A DNA stretch of 64,000 nt from Parapristionchus giblindavisi (taxonomy: Eukaryota > Nematoda > Chromadorea > Rhabditida > Diplogasteridae): the NCBI GenBank assembly GCA_943737045.1, contig CALSFV010000239.1, positions 758,501 to 822,500 on the forward strand, read 5' to 3'. A program made the position numbers and the translations under genes. The notes under the pieces are model-generated. The model was not told the origin of the DNA, made no database searches, and worked only from the letters and a program-made list of their open reading frames with translations. Below are positions 1 to 22,819 of this stretch, one piece after another (the first letter of the stretch is position 1; the number at the start of each line of letters is the position of its first letter).

Positions 1-6
1 GATAGA

Positions 7-1263
7 TCAAATAGATTGGAGGAATTGTGTGACTTCATCGTTGTTCTTTATGGTCTTCAAATATTTGTAATACTTATCGCGAATTGTTTTAAAAGCCATT
101 TGAGATGAGTAGGGTAAATTAGTAAGAGGATCAATATATCGAGCTGGTCTTCCTGTTAAAGCACAGAGTAATCTTTCTCGTCGAGGTTGTCCATTGAACG
201 ACTTAAGAGTTGGATAAACTATCATTTTACCATCCTGAAGTTGTGTCTAACATAAGTTGTAGAAGAAAAAGGGAAACCTGAGTATCCTTTTCTATTATTC
301 GAGGTCCAGTTAACTTCTTAGACATGTTCATCTTTTCTCTCTTTTTCTTCTTTTCTAATTCGAACTCCTCGTATCTACGAAGATTAAATAATGTAAACAA
401 AACCAAATAAAGTAAACAAACTTCTTCAAACTTTCAACATTTATTTTCTCGGTATGTTCCGCCTCTTTCAATAGTTTCTCATGTCGATGCTCATCGACAG
501 AATTAGCAGGAACACATGCACCTTAAATATTACAATATATAAAAATAAATAATACACACAATATATAGAATAAAATACCTCCCATACGTGCCACCACCCA
601 TTTCTTCTTACGATCATCGTTACATTCTGTCGTCTACAAATCATTCCATATTCATAGTTGACAATGTATAATTTGCTGAATATCTCACTTTAACCCTTTT
701 ACTTCTTCGAGGACCTGCTTCAGTATCATTCACTTCCTCCTCTTCCTCCTGAACAACACCTTTTTATTATCTTATATTTATCGCAAGAATAAACATCGTA
801 AGAAAATGAATTTTCTTATGATCATATTACACTATGAAAAACGAACCTCGGATTTATCGAAGTCAGAATCCACGATATCTTCGTCGGAATGAACAGGACT
901 TTGAAATGCATCATCTTGATCGTCCTAAATGAATTGATATAATGAGATTAAATGAAATGCATGGATGCCTCTTGGAAAGCTCCGCCATATATATCTTTAT
1001 AGAATTCATCTTCCATAGATGCTGACTCAATCAATTGCTGCATCTTCGTGCCAGCTCCTCCGCGTCGTGATCGAGAAGTTACCTTAATTGCCAAATGCCA
1101 TTCATACATATCTTGCATCACTTTTATATGAGCTGCTTACCATGAGTTCTGGAGCCACCATCTCTTCATCTGAACTCGATTCATCACTAGTATCTTCCTT
1201 TATTTCATCTTCTTTTACTCTCTTCTCTCCTATGTCTTTCTTCTTGCCAGTTTTTCGAGTCAT
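7..1263 (-). CDS. VPS72: VPS72/YL1, SWR1/SRCAP-complex subunit (8 exons)
   Basis: Nuclear H2A.Z-binding subunit of SRCAP/SWR1-type (and TIP60) remodelling complexes. The spliced minus-strand product starts MTRKTGKKK. It has an acidic Ser/Asp/Glu-rich N-terminus, then SRSRRGGAGTKM...EDEFYKDIYGG, matching the YL1 N-terminal signature (RxxAGxxM..LL...EDEFY). A second acidic stretch and a basic region follow. It ends with the YL1_C domain: CALTGRPARYIDPLTNLPY then AFKTIRDKYYKYL, stop at 7-9. Exons run 1263-1141, 1082-969, 924-847, 748-689 and four more to 7. The C-terminus stops soon after YL1_C, shorter than the human protein. Intron 2 appears to use a GC donor (GAG|GCATCC at 968), because no in-phase GT exists. 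A second ATG lies 27 nt upstream in frame; the 1263 start is preferred because the basic N-terminus begins there. Divergent from PABPN1. Confidence 0.9.
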
Positions 1264-1639
1264 ACTAATTCTAACTACAAGAATATACACTCTGACAATT
1301 TGGCAAAATGTACACGGTTCAACAGCATATAATTAAGTAAAATATTAAAATAAAAAAGAACAAGTTAACTTGCAAGTTTTTAAAATTATTGGCAAATTGC
1401 CAAAGATGCTCACGCGACGCGTCTTCACGCAACGCGACAAAGCTACTTTGCTCTCATTCAAATTTTCGAAAGAGCTTAGTCGTCCCGATGGTTCTATTGT
1501 GTCTGTTTGTTTGACTCGTTTATGCATATTCATTGATAGATATTGCTAATCTAATTACGTACCACCTCCCCATCCGCTTAACTTTCATTTCATTATATGT
1601 ATATTTCGCAGGTGAGAGGTACTATTTGAAATTGTAAAT
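1264..1639. promoter_or_regulatory. Divergent intergenic region between VPS72 and PABPN1
   Basis: This 376-bp region separates two head-to-head genes and must hold both upstream regions. A locally GC-richer patch with several ACGCG/CGCG steps lies near 1410-1440. A TTTCGCAG acceptor-like site at about 1605-1611 could be a trans-splice site for PABPN1. No defined promoter motif is claimed. Confidence 0.4.
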
Positions 1640-2531
1640 ATGGATGAAGGCGATAACTCTCTGAAGCTCGAAGATGAGGATGAACAGAGCAGCCAAGTAT
1701 CCATGTCCTCGGATCCAGTAAGTGGGAAATTCTTAATTGATTTTATTGGAAAACTTGAATCCATTTTAATTTATGATGTTTATTTTTTAGGATATGGACG
1801 AATTACAGAGAAAGATGAATGAAATAGAAGAGGAGCAAGCTAAACTTAAACAAATTCAGAGTGAGGTGATGCTTAACTTAATCAAACGGTCTTAATCATG
1901 TTGTATTCAGGTTGAAGGTAACATGAATCTTTCTGCATCATCAGTGTCTGCTACAACACTATCTCCCGAGGAGAAAGCAGAAGCAGATTCTAAATCTGTA
2001 TACGTCGGAAATGTATTAATAGCGTTTGACAAAAATATTTTTTGCACTATTTTTTGTAGGTTGATTATGGATGTACAGCTGAGGAACTAGAATCTCATTT
2101 CCATGGATGTGGCTCTGTTTCCCGGGTTACCATCCTCGTTGATAAATTCTCAGGTCATCCAAAAGGGTAAGTCGCCCAATTACAGATAATTAGGCTTTAT
2201 TTTCATTAAGTTGTTTTCCAGGTTCGCTTATGTTGAATTCGCTGATCAAGAAGGAAGAAGTAATGCACTTGCAATGAATGAAAGTCTGCTTAGAGGGAGG
2301 CAAATTAAGGTAGATATTCGATTTAAATATTAACTATTGACTTACTTATTATTTGTTAAGGTAATGGAGAAGAGAACAAATCGTCCCGGTATCTCAACAA
2401 CTAATAGATTCCCACGTATTAGAGGTGGATCTAGGGGAGGTAGAGGAGGTGTCATTATCAAATATGTTCCAATCTATGCTGGTGGAAGAGGACGAGGAAT
2501 GCGTGGAAGAGGACGACGTCCTTATATGTAG
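1640..2531 (+). CDS. PABPN1: Nuclear poly(A)-binding protein PABPN1 (6 exons)
   Basis: Binds nascent poly(A) tails in the nucleus, stimulates poly(A) polymerase and controls tail length. Exon 1 (1640-1717) gives an acidic N-terminus. Exon 2 gives the coiled coil [19 protein letters not shown] that precedes the RRM in this family. The single RRM runs SVYVGNVDYG (RNP2) ... [13 protein letters not shown]...KGFAYVEF (RNP1) ... [11 protein letters not shown]. The hallmark [13 protein letters not shown] follows, then an Arg/Gly-rich tail ([16 protein letters not shown]) corresponding to the methylated C-terminus. Introns are about 40-70 nt. There is no N-terminal alanine tract. Stop TAG at 2529-2531. 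The HDAC gene follows 316 bp downstream on the same strand. Confidence 0.95.
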
Positions 2532-2847
2532 ATCTATCAAATCCATTAACTAATATATCCATATATGCGTTTCGATTGTTCTCACCCATACTATAATAAT
2601 GTCCAAATTGTGTTCGTATTTATTAATTTACCGCGGTTGTTGTTTTCTTCCAATATTCTTTAGGTGGTACATTAAAAAATAAATGTTTCATGTGTTAGTA
2701 TGGAACGAAATGTATTACTTTGCGTCTAATCTAAATGACTAAACAAATTGGTCAAAATGTGTTTTGATTGTGCGAATGCTGTGGTATTTATCCGAGATGT
2801 TATCTTGACTATGATGCTTTATTTTTATTGTGATCACGTTTATCCAG
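2532..2847. other. PABPN1-HDAC intergenic spacer
   Basis: 316 bp, AT-rich. An AATAAA-like signal (aaaaaataaatg) near 2675-2687 probably ends PABPN1. The sequence TTTATCCAG lies directly before the HDAC ATG (2848) and looks like a 3' splice or trans-splice acceptor. Nothing else was recognised. Confidence 0.4.
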
Positions 2848-5462
2848 ATGGCGTTGGCTTCACACGGAAAATCGAGGGTTTCCTACTATTACGATGGTTT
2901 GTTCTTCCATTTTCTCTTAATAGGTTCAACAAAATAACTTTAATGTTTTTGCAGGTGATGTTGGTAACTATTATTATGGACAGGGGCATCCTATGAAACC
3001 TCATCGGATACGCATGACACACAATCTTCTCTTGAATTATGGTTTATATAGGAAGATGGAAATCTATGTGAGATTTAATCCTTTTCAATGAAAAATAATT
3101 GGGTTATGAAATGGTATTTTGATCTGTTAGATAATACAAATTTTTTGAGCGTCCAGCGGCTGCTACAATGGATCAAATGACCAAATATCATTCCGATGAT
3201 TACATTATGTTCCTCAAAAACATTCGTCCAGATAATATTTCGGACTATGGAAAGCAAATGCAAAGGTATTTCGTATCTATTGAATTGTTCTCATCGATGA
3301 CGGTTTTGTTTTTTAGATTCAACGTTGGAGAGGATTGTCCTGTTTTCGATGGAGTCTTCGAATTCTGTCAATTGTCATGTGGAGGTTCTCTAGGTTAGTT
3401 AATGATATATTGTGTGTATATTAACATTGTATTGATTAAGCTGCTGCTGCTAAGCTCAATCATCAAGAAGCAGATATAGCTATTAATTGGATGGGAGGTC
3501 TACATCATGCTAAGAAGAGTGAGGTATTGCTTAATCTACTTTCGTTCTTACGTAATCTTATCCAAAAGGTTGCATATAAAAAATAGTTGCATTAATATTT
3601 TAGAGCATTGTTTAAGGCCTCTGGGTTCTGTTACTCTAACGACATAGTTCTTGCAATTTTAGAATTGTTAAAGCATCACCAACGGTAAAGAATGAGATTG
3701 TATTAAACATTTGATATCATACTACATTTACAGCGTATTATATGTCGATATTGATATTCATCATGGTGATGGAGTTGAAGAAGCATTCTATACAACAGAT
3801 CGTGTTATGACTGTTTCCTTTCATAAATATGGAGAATATTTCCCTGGAACCGGAGATCTTAAGGTTAGTATTATTAAACTGCCTATAAGGAAGTCAACAA
3901 GAAACAATGTGCACTACTCTGGTATTTTCAAACTAGTAGTTTACTTATCATTCCCACTAGCCGTAGACTTGCAAGTCTACGGCTAGTTAAACGTTAGTTT
4001 ACAAGTAGTGGTGTGTAATACGGTAATGCATTTCGTGTTCTTTCACTAGTAGTAAACTAACAGTAAACTGCTAGTCTGTGACGTCACGTAAGTAAACTAC
4101 TAGTTTGGAAATACCAGAGTATGCTTGTCTTTAAAAAAAATGTATTCACATCATACGGATTTATTTTCTGGCAATTATCCATTGTTTTAATTATTTTTTT
4201 AGGACATAGGTGCAGGCAAGGGAAAGTTTTATGCTCTCAATTTTCCCCTACGAGATGGAATAGACGATTTTTCATACGAGGTAATTATTATCAATATTCT
4301 TTATATCCTCAGGGAGCTATGTTTGTCGATTTTTGAATTTTGTGGACCGTGCGAGGAATTTAACGTGCGACTGAGAAAGAATAATAGAATGAAGAGAAAG
4401 GAATAGAGATGGAAGAAAAGGATATTGTTATTGTAGAGTATCTTCATTCCTGTTCTTGAAAGAGTAATGAGTGGATTCAATCCTTCTGCTATTGTATTAC
4501 AATGTGGAGCTGATTCGTTAACAGGAGATCGATTAGGATGTTTCAATTTAACTCTAAAAGGTACTTTAAAATATATCAATTGCCGTAACAAAACTATGTT
4601 ACGTTAGTTCATAGCATTGTCGCTTATTTTTTGACCGCCAAAATTATTTGACCGCCAAGTTACATTTTAAATTCAATTATCTATTGGTATATTTTTAAGG
4701 CCATGGGAAATGTGTTGATTTCTTAAAGAAGTTTGGTGTGCCACTTATTTTACTGGGAGGTGGAGGATATACAATTAGAAATGTATCAAGATGTTGGACA
4801 TATGAGACTAGTGTAGCTCTCAATTGCGAGATTGCTAATGGTAACATCATTTGTAATTACTAATCATTTTTGTTTTGTTTTTTATAGATCTGCCATATAA
4901 TGATTACTTTGAGTATTTTGGGCCTGACTTTAAACTTCATATACCTCCATCGAATATGACCAATCAAAACACTAAAGATTACTTGGAAAAGATGCAGGTA
5001 TCCATATCCGTCTGAAATAGTAATTGACATATTAAATAGATTCGATTAATGGAGAATCTTCGAGAGTTAGGACCTCCTCCTTCTGTTCAAATGCAATCCA
5101 TTCCGAATGATGGAATTATTCTAAGAGATAAACATCTTATTCTTGATCATACTGATCCTGATAAACGAAATCTGGATATTATCAATGATTTCAAGGTCTT
5201 TTTTATTCCTATTTATTCTTTTATTTACGAATGTTTAATATATTTGTGAATGATGATTAGGACAGAAATAGGTTTTGTTGGAATAATGAGCTAGTTTCAG
5301 ATAAGAGACGAAGGTGAATTCTATGATGATGTTGAATCAAGTAAAGATAACAATAGTGGATTATTATGCATGAAGAGGCCACCACAATCACCCATTTCAT
5401 CTATTGATATGGAAGTTAAAAAGAGTAAGAATGATGATGAACCATCTTCATCTTTACTCTAA
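2848..5462 (+). CDS. HDAC1: Class I histone deacetylase (HDAC1/2, HDA-1 type)
   Basis: Zinc-dependent lysine deacetylase, the catalytic core of NuRD/Sin3-type corepressors in the nucleus. Spliced order: [75 protein letters not shown] (catalytic HH), [20 protein letters not shown] (zinc ligands), [50 protein letters not shown] (catalytic Tyr), [18 protein letters not shown]. The final exon is Asp/Glu-rich then KKSK...SSSLL, stop 5460-5462. All active-site residues are present. Start chosen at [15 protein letters not shown]. One intron (3865-4202) carries a 203-bp foldback; the other introns are short. One alternative final exon (from about 5262) would end early at a TGA and is less likely because it loses the acidic tail. 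Confidence 0.95.
3917..4119. repeat. TA-flanked 203-bp foldback (MITE) in HDAC intron
   Basis: Left end CTCTGGTATTTTCAAACTAG, right end the reverse complement with few changes (TAGTTTGGAAATACCAGAG). TA dinucleotides flank it at 3915-3916 and 4120-4121, suggesting a Tc1/mariner-type TA duplication. Inside lies a perfect 30-nt palindrome at 3957-3986 (CTAGCCGTAGACTTG then its complement). Non-coding. Confidence 0.75.
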
Positions 5463-5907
5463 TCTATTATATTTAAAATACTAATTATTTCCAATATGGC
5501 ATGTTTGTAGTTGTATATGATTATGCATTTGGTTGATGATCTTCCATTCTTTTTAGTTTTTTTATAGTAACTCATTTTGACAATTATCAATGATTTAACA
5601 ATTGCATCACCTTGTTCTTATATTCTCCATAATTGTAATGAGATCTCTGTAATTGATTTCATGTGTATTTTGTTCAATATTGATTGATATCGATTGATGT
5701 CCATTTAAAAAAATTATTACATTGATATCTAAACAAAATGTTAAATGATACGATGGATAAAACTATTTATACTTATTAGTTGATATGTTGTTGGTGTAGC
5801 TGGTTTATGTCCAGTTGTATTACATTCAATTTGATACCGAGTGCATTTTCGTTCACCCCCTCTTCATTTCTCCCTTTGTTTCAATGTAATTGTTTAATAT
5901 TTATGAG
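5463..5907. other. HDAC-mago intergenic spacer
   Basis: 445 bp, AT-rich, with no recognisable coding exon. It probably holds the HDAC 3' UTR and the mago promoter. The mago ATG (5908) directly follows TTTATGAG. Confidence 0.4.
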
Positions 5908-8584
5908 ATGGCTGATACCCCTACTGAGTCGAATGATTTCTACGTGAGATACTATGTCGGACATAAAGGTTAGTTAAGACACCGGCTCAGTAAGACTCCC
6001 GGTAGTGCCGGACATCGACCTCACCGATTTGGCTCAAAAAATTTTTGTGGATATCCCCATGGCCCCCCATCACAAAATGGGTATTCATTTGGGCTGGGTC
6101 CTTGAAACATAAATGTGGCGGGTTTTCGAAATTTGAAAACTCGATTTTCGCTAAAAAAAGTGGAGCGCCCTAGGTTCAATGTTAGTGTCGATTAATTACA
6201 AGTATGCCTAGACAACAAAAACTCGCTATAGGACGGTTCGGATATCCGATCGCAAACTGATTTTTTTACCTCCTCAAAACACATTAAAATTAATTAAAAT
6301 TTTTAAATTACAAAATCGCACAATTATTTTTGCCTTATCTTATAGAGCAAAAAATTCCGCGTCGAATGAGGGTAAAAATTGAAAAATCGATAGACCCCTA
6401 TTTTGAGAAAAATGGGCCCGACTATGACTCGAAAATATTTTTGTTTTTAAAACCCCTCATGTTTGTACTCATCTTGAAGAGCTCGTCGAGTAGAACAACT
6501 TTCCTGTTGAACGTTTAATCTGAAACTCATGTACAAGAGAGTTTCACACGTTTTCCTGCAATTTTGAGTAAAATGAAAATAAAACATTTTTAAAACAAAA
6601 AAGCGCAGTCCATTTTTTGCCTCACCTTATAGAGCAAAAAATTCCGCGTCGAATGAGGGTAAAAATTAAAAAATCGATAGACCCCTATTTTGAGAAAAAT
6701 GGGCCTGACCATGACTCGAAAATATTTTTGTTTTCAAACCCCCTCATGTTTGTACTCATATTGAAGATCTTTTTGAGTAGAATAACTTTCGCGTTGGACA
6801 TTTTGTCTGAAACTCATGTACAAGAGAGATACACACGATTTTGTGACCAATTTTGAGTTAAGCGAAATAAAAATATTTTTTTGCAAAATCGTGTGTATCT
6901 CTCTTGTACATGAGTTTCAGACAAAACGTACAACATGAAAGTTGTTCTACTCAAAAAGATCTTCAATATGAGTACAAACATGAGGGGGTTTGAAAACAAA
7001 AATATTTTCGAGTCATGGTCAGGCCCATTTTTCTCAAAATAGGGGTCTATCGATTTTTTAATTTTTACCCTCATTCGACGCGGAATTTTTTGCTCTATAA
7101 GGTGAGGCAAAAAATGGACTGCGCTTTTTTGTTTTAAAAATGTTTTATTTTCATTTTACTCAAAATTGCAGGAAAACGTGTGAAACTCTCTTGTACACGA
7201 GTTTCAGATTAAACGTTCAACAGAAAAGTTGTTCTACTCGACGAGCTCTTCAATATGAGTACAAACATGAGGGGTTTTAAAAACAAAAATATTTTCGAGT
7301 CATGGTCAGGCACATTTTTCTCAAAATAGAGGTCTATCGATTTTTCAATTTTTACCCTCATTCGACGCGGAATTTTTTGCTCTATAAGATAAGGCAAAAA
7401 TAATTGTGCGATTTTGTAATTTAAAATTTTAATTAATTTTAATGTGTTTTGAGGAGGTAAAAAAATCAGTTTGCGATCGGATATCCGAACCGTCCTATAG
7501 CGAGTTTTTGTTGTCTAGGCATACTTGTAATTAATCGACACTAACATTGAACCTAGGGCGCTCCACTTTTTTTTGGCGAAAATCGAGTTTTCAAATTTCG
7601 AGAACCCGCCACATTTATGTTTCAAGGACCCAGCCCAAATGAATACCCATTTTGTGATGGGGGGCCATGGGGTATCCACAAAAAAAATTTAGGCCAAATC
7701 GGAGAGGTCGATGTCCGGGGTCACTGGCTCAACCCTCGAATCTTACCGAGCCGGTGTCTTAAGAATAAGGATAATTGAGATGAATGAAATGAGCCAAACG
7801 AAGTAAGCTATTTGGCTCATAGACTACTGAAAAAAATGTTCCTAGTTTCGTGTCTGTCTTAATTTCTTATTTTCTACGGGTGGTTCCTTTTTATTGTTGT
7901 ATTGGAACTCACTCTTAAGCGGAATTATTACTCCCATAAAGCACTCCTTTGTATGTTTATTTTATGAATGAGTTGTAATATAAGTATTGTATTTAAGGAA
8001 AGTTCGGCCATGAGTTCCTTGAGTTTGAATTCCGTCCCAATGGACAACTTCGATACGCTAACAATTCAAACTACAAAAATGATACTCTTATCAGAAAGGA
8101 GGTATAACATTTGATATTAAATGAAGTTGAATAATGTGATATTGTTTGTAGGCCTTTGTCTCTACTGCTGTTATGGAGGAGTTAAAGAGAATTGTAGAAG
8201 ACAGTGAGATCATGCAGGTACTCTATATTGTGAGATGAAATGATAGTCGTTGATATCCCATTATAGGAAGACGATGTCAACTGGCCTGAACCAGATAAGG
8301 TTGGAAGACAAGAATTGGAGATTCTTCTCAACAATGAACATATCTCTTTCACTACTGGAAAGATTGGTTCTCTAGCTGATGTCAATAATTGCAAGGTAAA
8401 TGAATAAAGAAAACAGACCTAATTGTCTTATTGTTAATCTTTTATTTTGACTTGATAATTATTAACAATAAAAATAATATTGAAGGATCCGGAAGGTCTT
8501 CGTTCATTCTACTATCTTGTCCAAGATATCAAGTGTATCGTATTCTCCCTCATTGGACTTCATTTCAAGATCAAGCCTATTTAA
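5908..8584 (+). CDS. MAGOH: Mago nashi, exon-junction complex core (5 exons)
   Basis: Forms the Y14-Mago heterodimer that locks eIF4A3 on spliced mRNA. Exon 1 (5908-5968) gives [21 protein letters not shown]. Exon 2 (from 7998) continues [27 protein letters not shown]. Exon 3 gives [17 protein letters not shown], exon 4 (8268-8395) [36 protein letters not shown] sequence, and exon 5 (8486-8584) [28 protein letters not shown] then TAA. This is the full family length and near-identical to known Mago proteins. Intron 1 (5969-7997, about 2 kb) is almost entirely one large palindrome; the other introns are about 50-90 nt. Frame and phase across intron 1 are intact (AAA G|GA AAG), so the gene should still work if that intron is spliced. 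Confidence 0.97.
5974..7762. mobile_element. 1.8-kb palindromic element filling mago intron 1
   Basis: Arms of about 0.89 kb meet near 6868 and are almost perfect reverse complements. Ends read TTAAGACACCGGCTC ... GAGCCGGTGTCTTAA, so a TTAA target with GACACCGG ends is possible, though TTAA is itself palindromic. Each arm holds a directly repeated unit of about 280 bp (starting near 6330 and 6617, mirrored on the right), giving four copies. Short open frames in the units look non-coding. A few base differences between arms show it is a real foldback that has begun to diverge. Confidence 0.85.
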
Positions 8585-9036
8585 TTGTTAACTAATTTAT
8601 GTATTGTCTCCACTCATCATTATTGTTACCAATCATTTACATTTTACAACTCATTCATCTTTAATATACTATTGTATCTTGATAAACGTAACTTTATTGT
8701 AGTATTCATAGTCATATGAGAACTCGTCACCTTTAGTTGGTTACATTGAATCCCGGATGTTATACTAGAAAGGATTGAGGAATATTGGAATGTGAAGAGT
8801 CTAAAATGACTCTTGAGGTATACTGTAGTGTATAAGGGGTGGAGTCTATTCTCTTCTTCTCCCTTCCATTTCATTCTTCTGTCATGTAATCTTCACTTTC
8901 TCCTTAAATGTAATCATGATTCGTATGATTGTTCATTCGGGGGAAAAGTGAATTGTCTTGCCTTCCTTGTCTCATCTCTCACCCTCCCTTCCCCTTCATC
9001 ATCTTCCCTTTTCCCATCATCTTCATCTTTAGGAAG
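8585..9036. other. mago-flp-22 intergenic region
   Basis: 452 bp without a recognisable exon. Pyrimidine-rich sequence (TTCCC/CATC runs) at about 8980-9030 ends in CTTCATCTTTAG, 4 nt before the flp-22 ATG. This fits a trans-splice acceptor and outron. Confidence 0.4.
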
Positions 9037-9415
9037 ATGTCTCGTCTCATCATTGTCATCTTTACTATTCTTCTACTCAGTCTAGCAGTATCATCACAAG
9101 AGGAGTCATCATCATCATTAGTAGGAGTATGTTATCTATTCAATTCCATTGTATATCTTAGTCATTCAGAGCTGGAAGAGGTCTCCATCAGCAAAGTGGA
9201 TGAGATTCGGAAAGAGATCTCCGAATGCTAAATGGATGAGGTATACGAATACTCTCATAACTACTTCCGAACTCTTACTTATAATTGGCTGTCCTTCGTA
9301 TTGTCGTCATCATTAATAATATTGTAGATTCGGAAAAAGAGCTCCCTCAGACAAATGGATGAGATTCGGAAAGAGATCAGAAGATGGAGCTATATTCGAC
9401 GATATCGAATACTAA
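9037..9415 (+). CDS. flp-22: FLP-22-type FMRFamide-like neuropeptide precursor (3 exons, 82 aa)
   Basis: Secreted precursor cut at KR sites and amidated from Gly to give KWMRF-amides. Exon 1 (9037-9126) encodes a signal peptide ([18 protein letters not shown]..) and an acidic linker. Exon 2 (9170-9240) encodes [24 protein letters not shown]. Exon 3 (9328-9415) completes FGKR, adds [12 protein letters not shown], and ends [12 protein letters not shown] then TAA. Exon lengths 90+71+88 nt keep frame. This gives three dibasic-bounded, amidatable peptides; [10 protein letters not shown] is the known C. elegans FLP-22 peptide, while the second and third copies differ at positions 1, 3 and 4. Intron 1 is only 43 nt, and intron 2 splits an Arg codon inside peptide 2, so a single-frame scan misses the gene. 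It is convergent with NUDT21. Confidence 0.93.
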
Positions 9416-9721
9416 CTATTTATATTATATTCATTCAATCAATTAGTTTCTTCCTCATAAAAGATCTCGTGTTACCATATCTATTACACAATATCGATCA
9501 GAGGGAATACAAATGGAACATTGATTGACTATTAGATTAGTGTCTCTCCTTCACAAATCTCATTGTCTTCGTATTCTCGTAGACTCACATGTCATTGTTG
9601 CCTTCTTATATTGGATAGAATGGTACCTTCTATGTATACCATGGGAATACTCTCACACCCATAACATCATGTAAAGGAGTTTATCGATTGGGAATAAACA
9701 AAGTGTGAAAAGAGTCATATG
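9416..9721. other. Convergent 3' spacer, flp-22 / NUDT21
   Basis: 306 bp between two stop codons, probably both 3' UTRs. No exon or repeat recognised. Confidence 0.4.
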
Positions 9722-12993
<3,272 letters not shown>

Positions 12994-13693
12994 TCCTAAA
13001 CTTGGAACACTAAAGTAATTAAAAATCCAGAAAATTATGAGGAACCTATCTTCAAAAACAGGATCCGTCCGTAGCTTTAATCCGTAAAATAGTTTGGTTT
13101 GAAATTTTGAAAAGTTCAGATTCACCATGCGCGGGCACCACACCATCACACAAATTTTGCAAAACATTTATTTTCAAACCGTCTCTCACTGATAATGAGA
13201 AGATTACATTCTTTTGCTTGTTTTAAGATTTATAATTTGTACGTTATTTTAATTGAATTAAGGATGTGACCTGGTAAAAAAAAACTGTAACTCCATTTTA
13301 TTTGCGTAAGGTGAATTAGAATATTTAATTTTTTTTACATCAAAATCAAATTTCAGCACTCGAAACTTTTGAATGAGTTTCATAAAATAGAAATATGCGC
13401 TTGACGACTGTGCGCAGAAATAATCAATATTTGTTAAAAAAATATATATTGAGTTGAAATGTTGACACATTTAATTTTTTTTTCGGATTCCATGGGGTGG
13501 TATATGGTATGAGACCCGAAGCTTGCTTTTACATTGCATGTTCTAGGTTTTGCTTAGCTCTTAGTAGTGAGTATTTCTTACTTATTATACTTATAGCTAA
13601 TTTTATCTTGAATCGTGGTTGTTGTCTCGTGGTTGCTATCGTTCATTTTCTCTCTCTATCTCTCAATATAACAAGTGATTTAAGTGTAATGCG
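12994..13693. promoter_or_regulatory. Divergent intergenic region NUDT21 / Frizzled
   Basis: 700 bp between head-to-head genes. AT-rich with A/T runs (for example at 13275 and 13330) and no long inverted repeat. It must hold both promoters; no specific motif is assigned. Confidence 0.35.
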
Positions 13694-22459
<8,766 letters not shown>

Positions 22460-22819
22460 ATATTCACTAATATCTTTATCATATTTGAGTTTCAAAATGA
22501 CCTTCTCTTCTCCTAATTTGTTCACATTGAAGATGTTCTATCAAGTACACATTATACATCTTGACTATATTCATATTTATACTGTATATTGTGCTTTATT
22601 AGTTAATGATTCTTCTCATTTCTCAAACGGTTTCACTTTCCTTTATCCAATCAAGGTATTCTCATTATCCTCACAGGGTTTGTATCTCAATTGCTCTCAA
22701 TTCCCACATAAATTCCTTTATTCAAATATATTTGACATCAAATTGGCAATAATCTCTTGTTTACAAAATTACAAACTGCATGAATTGCTTACGATGGAAA
22801 GCGGGAAAAAAATGATTAA
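22460..22819. other. Convergent 3' spacer, Frizzled / tetraspanin
   Basis: 360 bp between the two stop codons, AT-rich, no exon or inverted repeat recognised; presumably both 3' UTRs. Confidence 0.4.

Noticed and set aside
5262..5333. Alternative last HDAC exon ending SDKRRR
   Set aside because: It stops early and drops the acidic/Lys tail; the CAG acceptor just before 5301 gives a better family match.
2532..5907. A firm PABPN1-HDAC-mago operon
   Set aside because: Genes are co-oriented, but spacers of 316 and 445 bp are longer than the ~100 bp typical of nematode operons; left as a possibility only.
6330..7397. Repeated ORFs beginning [14 protein letters not shown]
   Set aside because: Four copies created by mirrored and tandem units of the mago-intron palindrome; no start context, no known domain.
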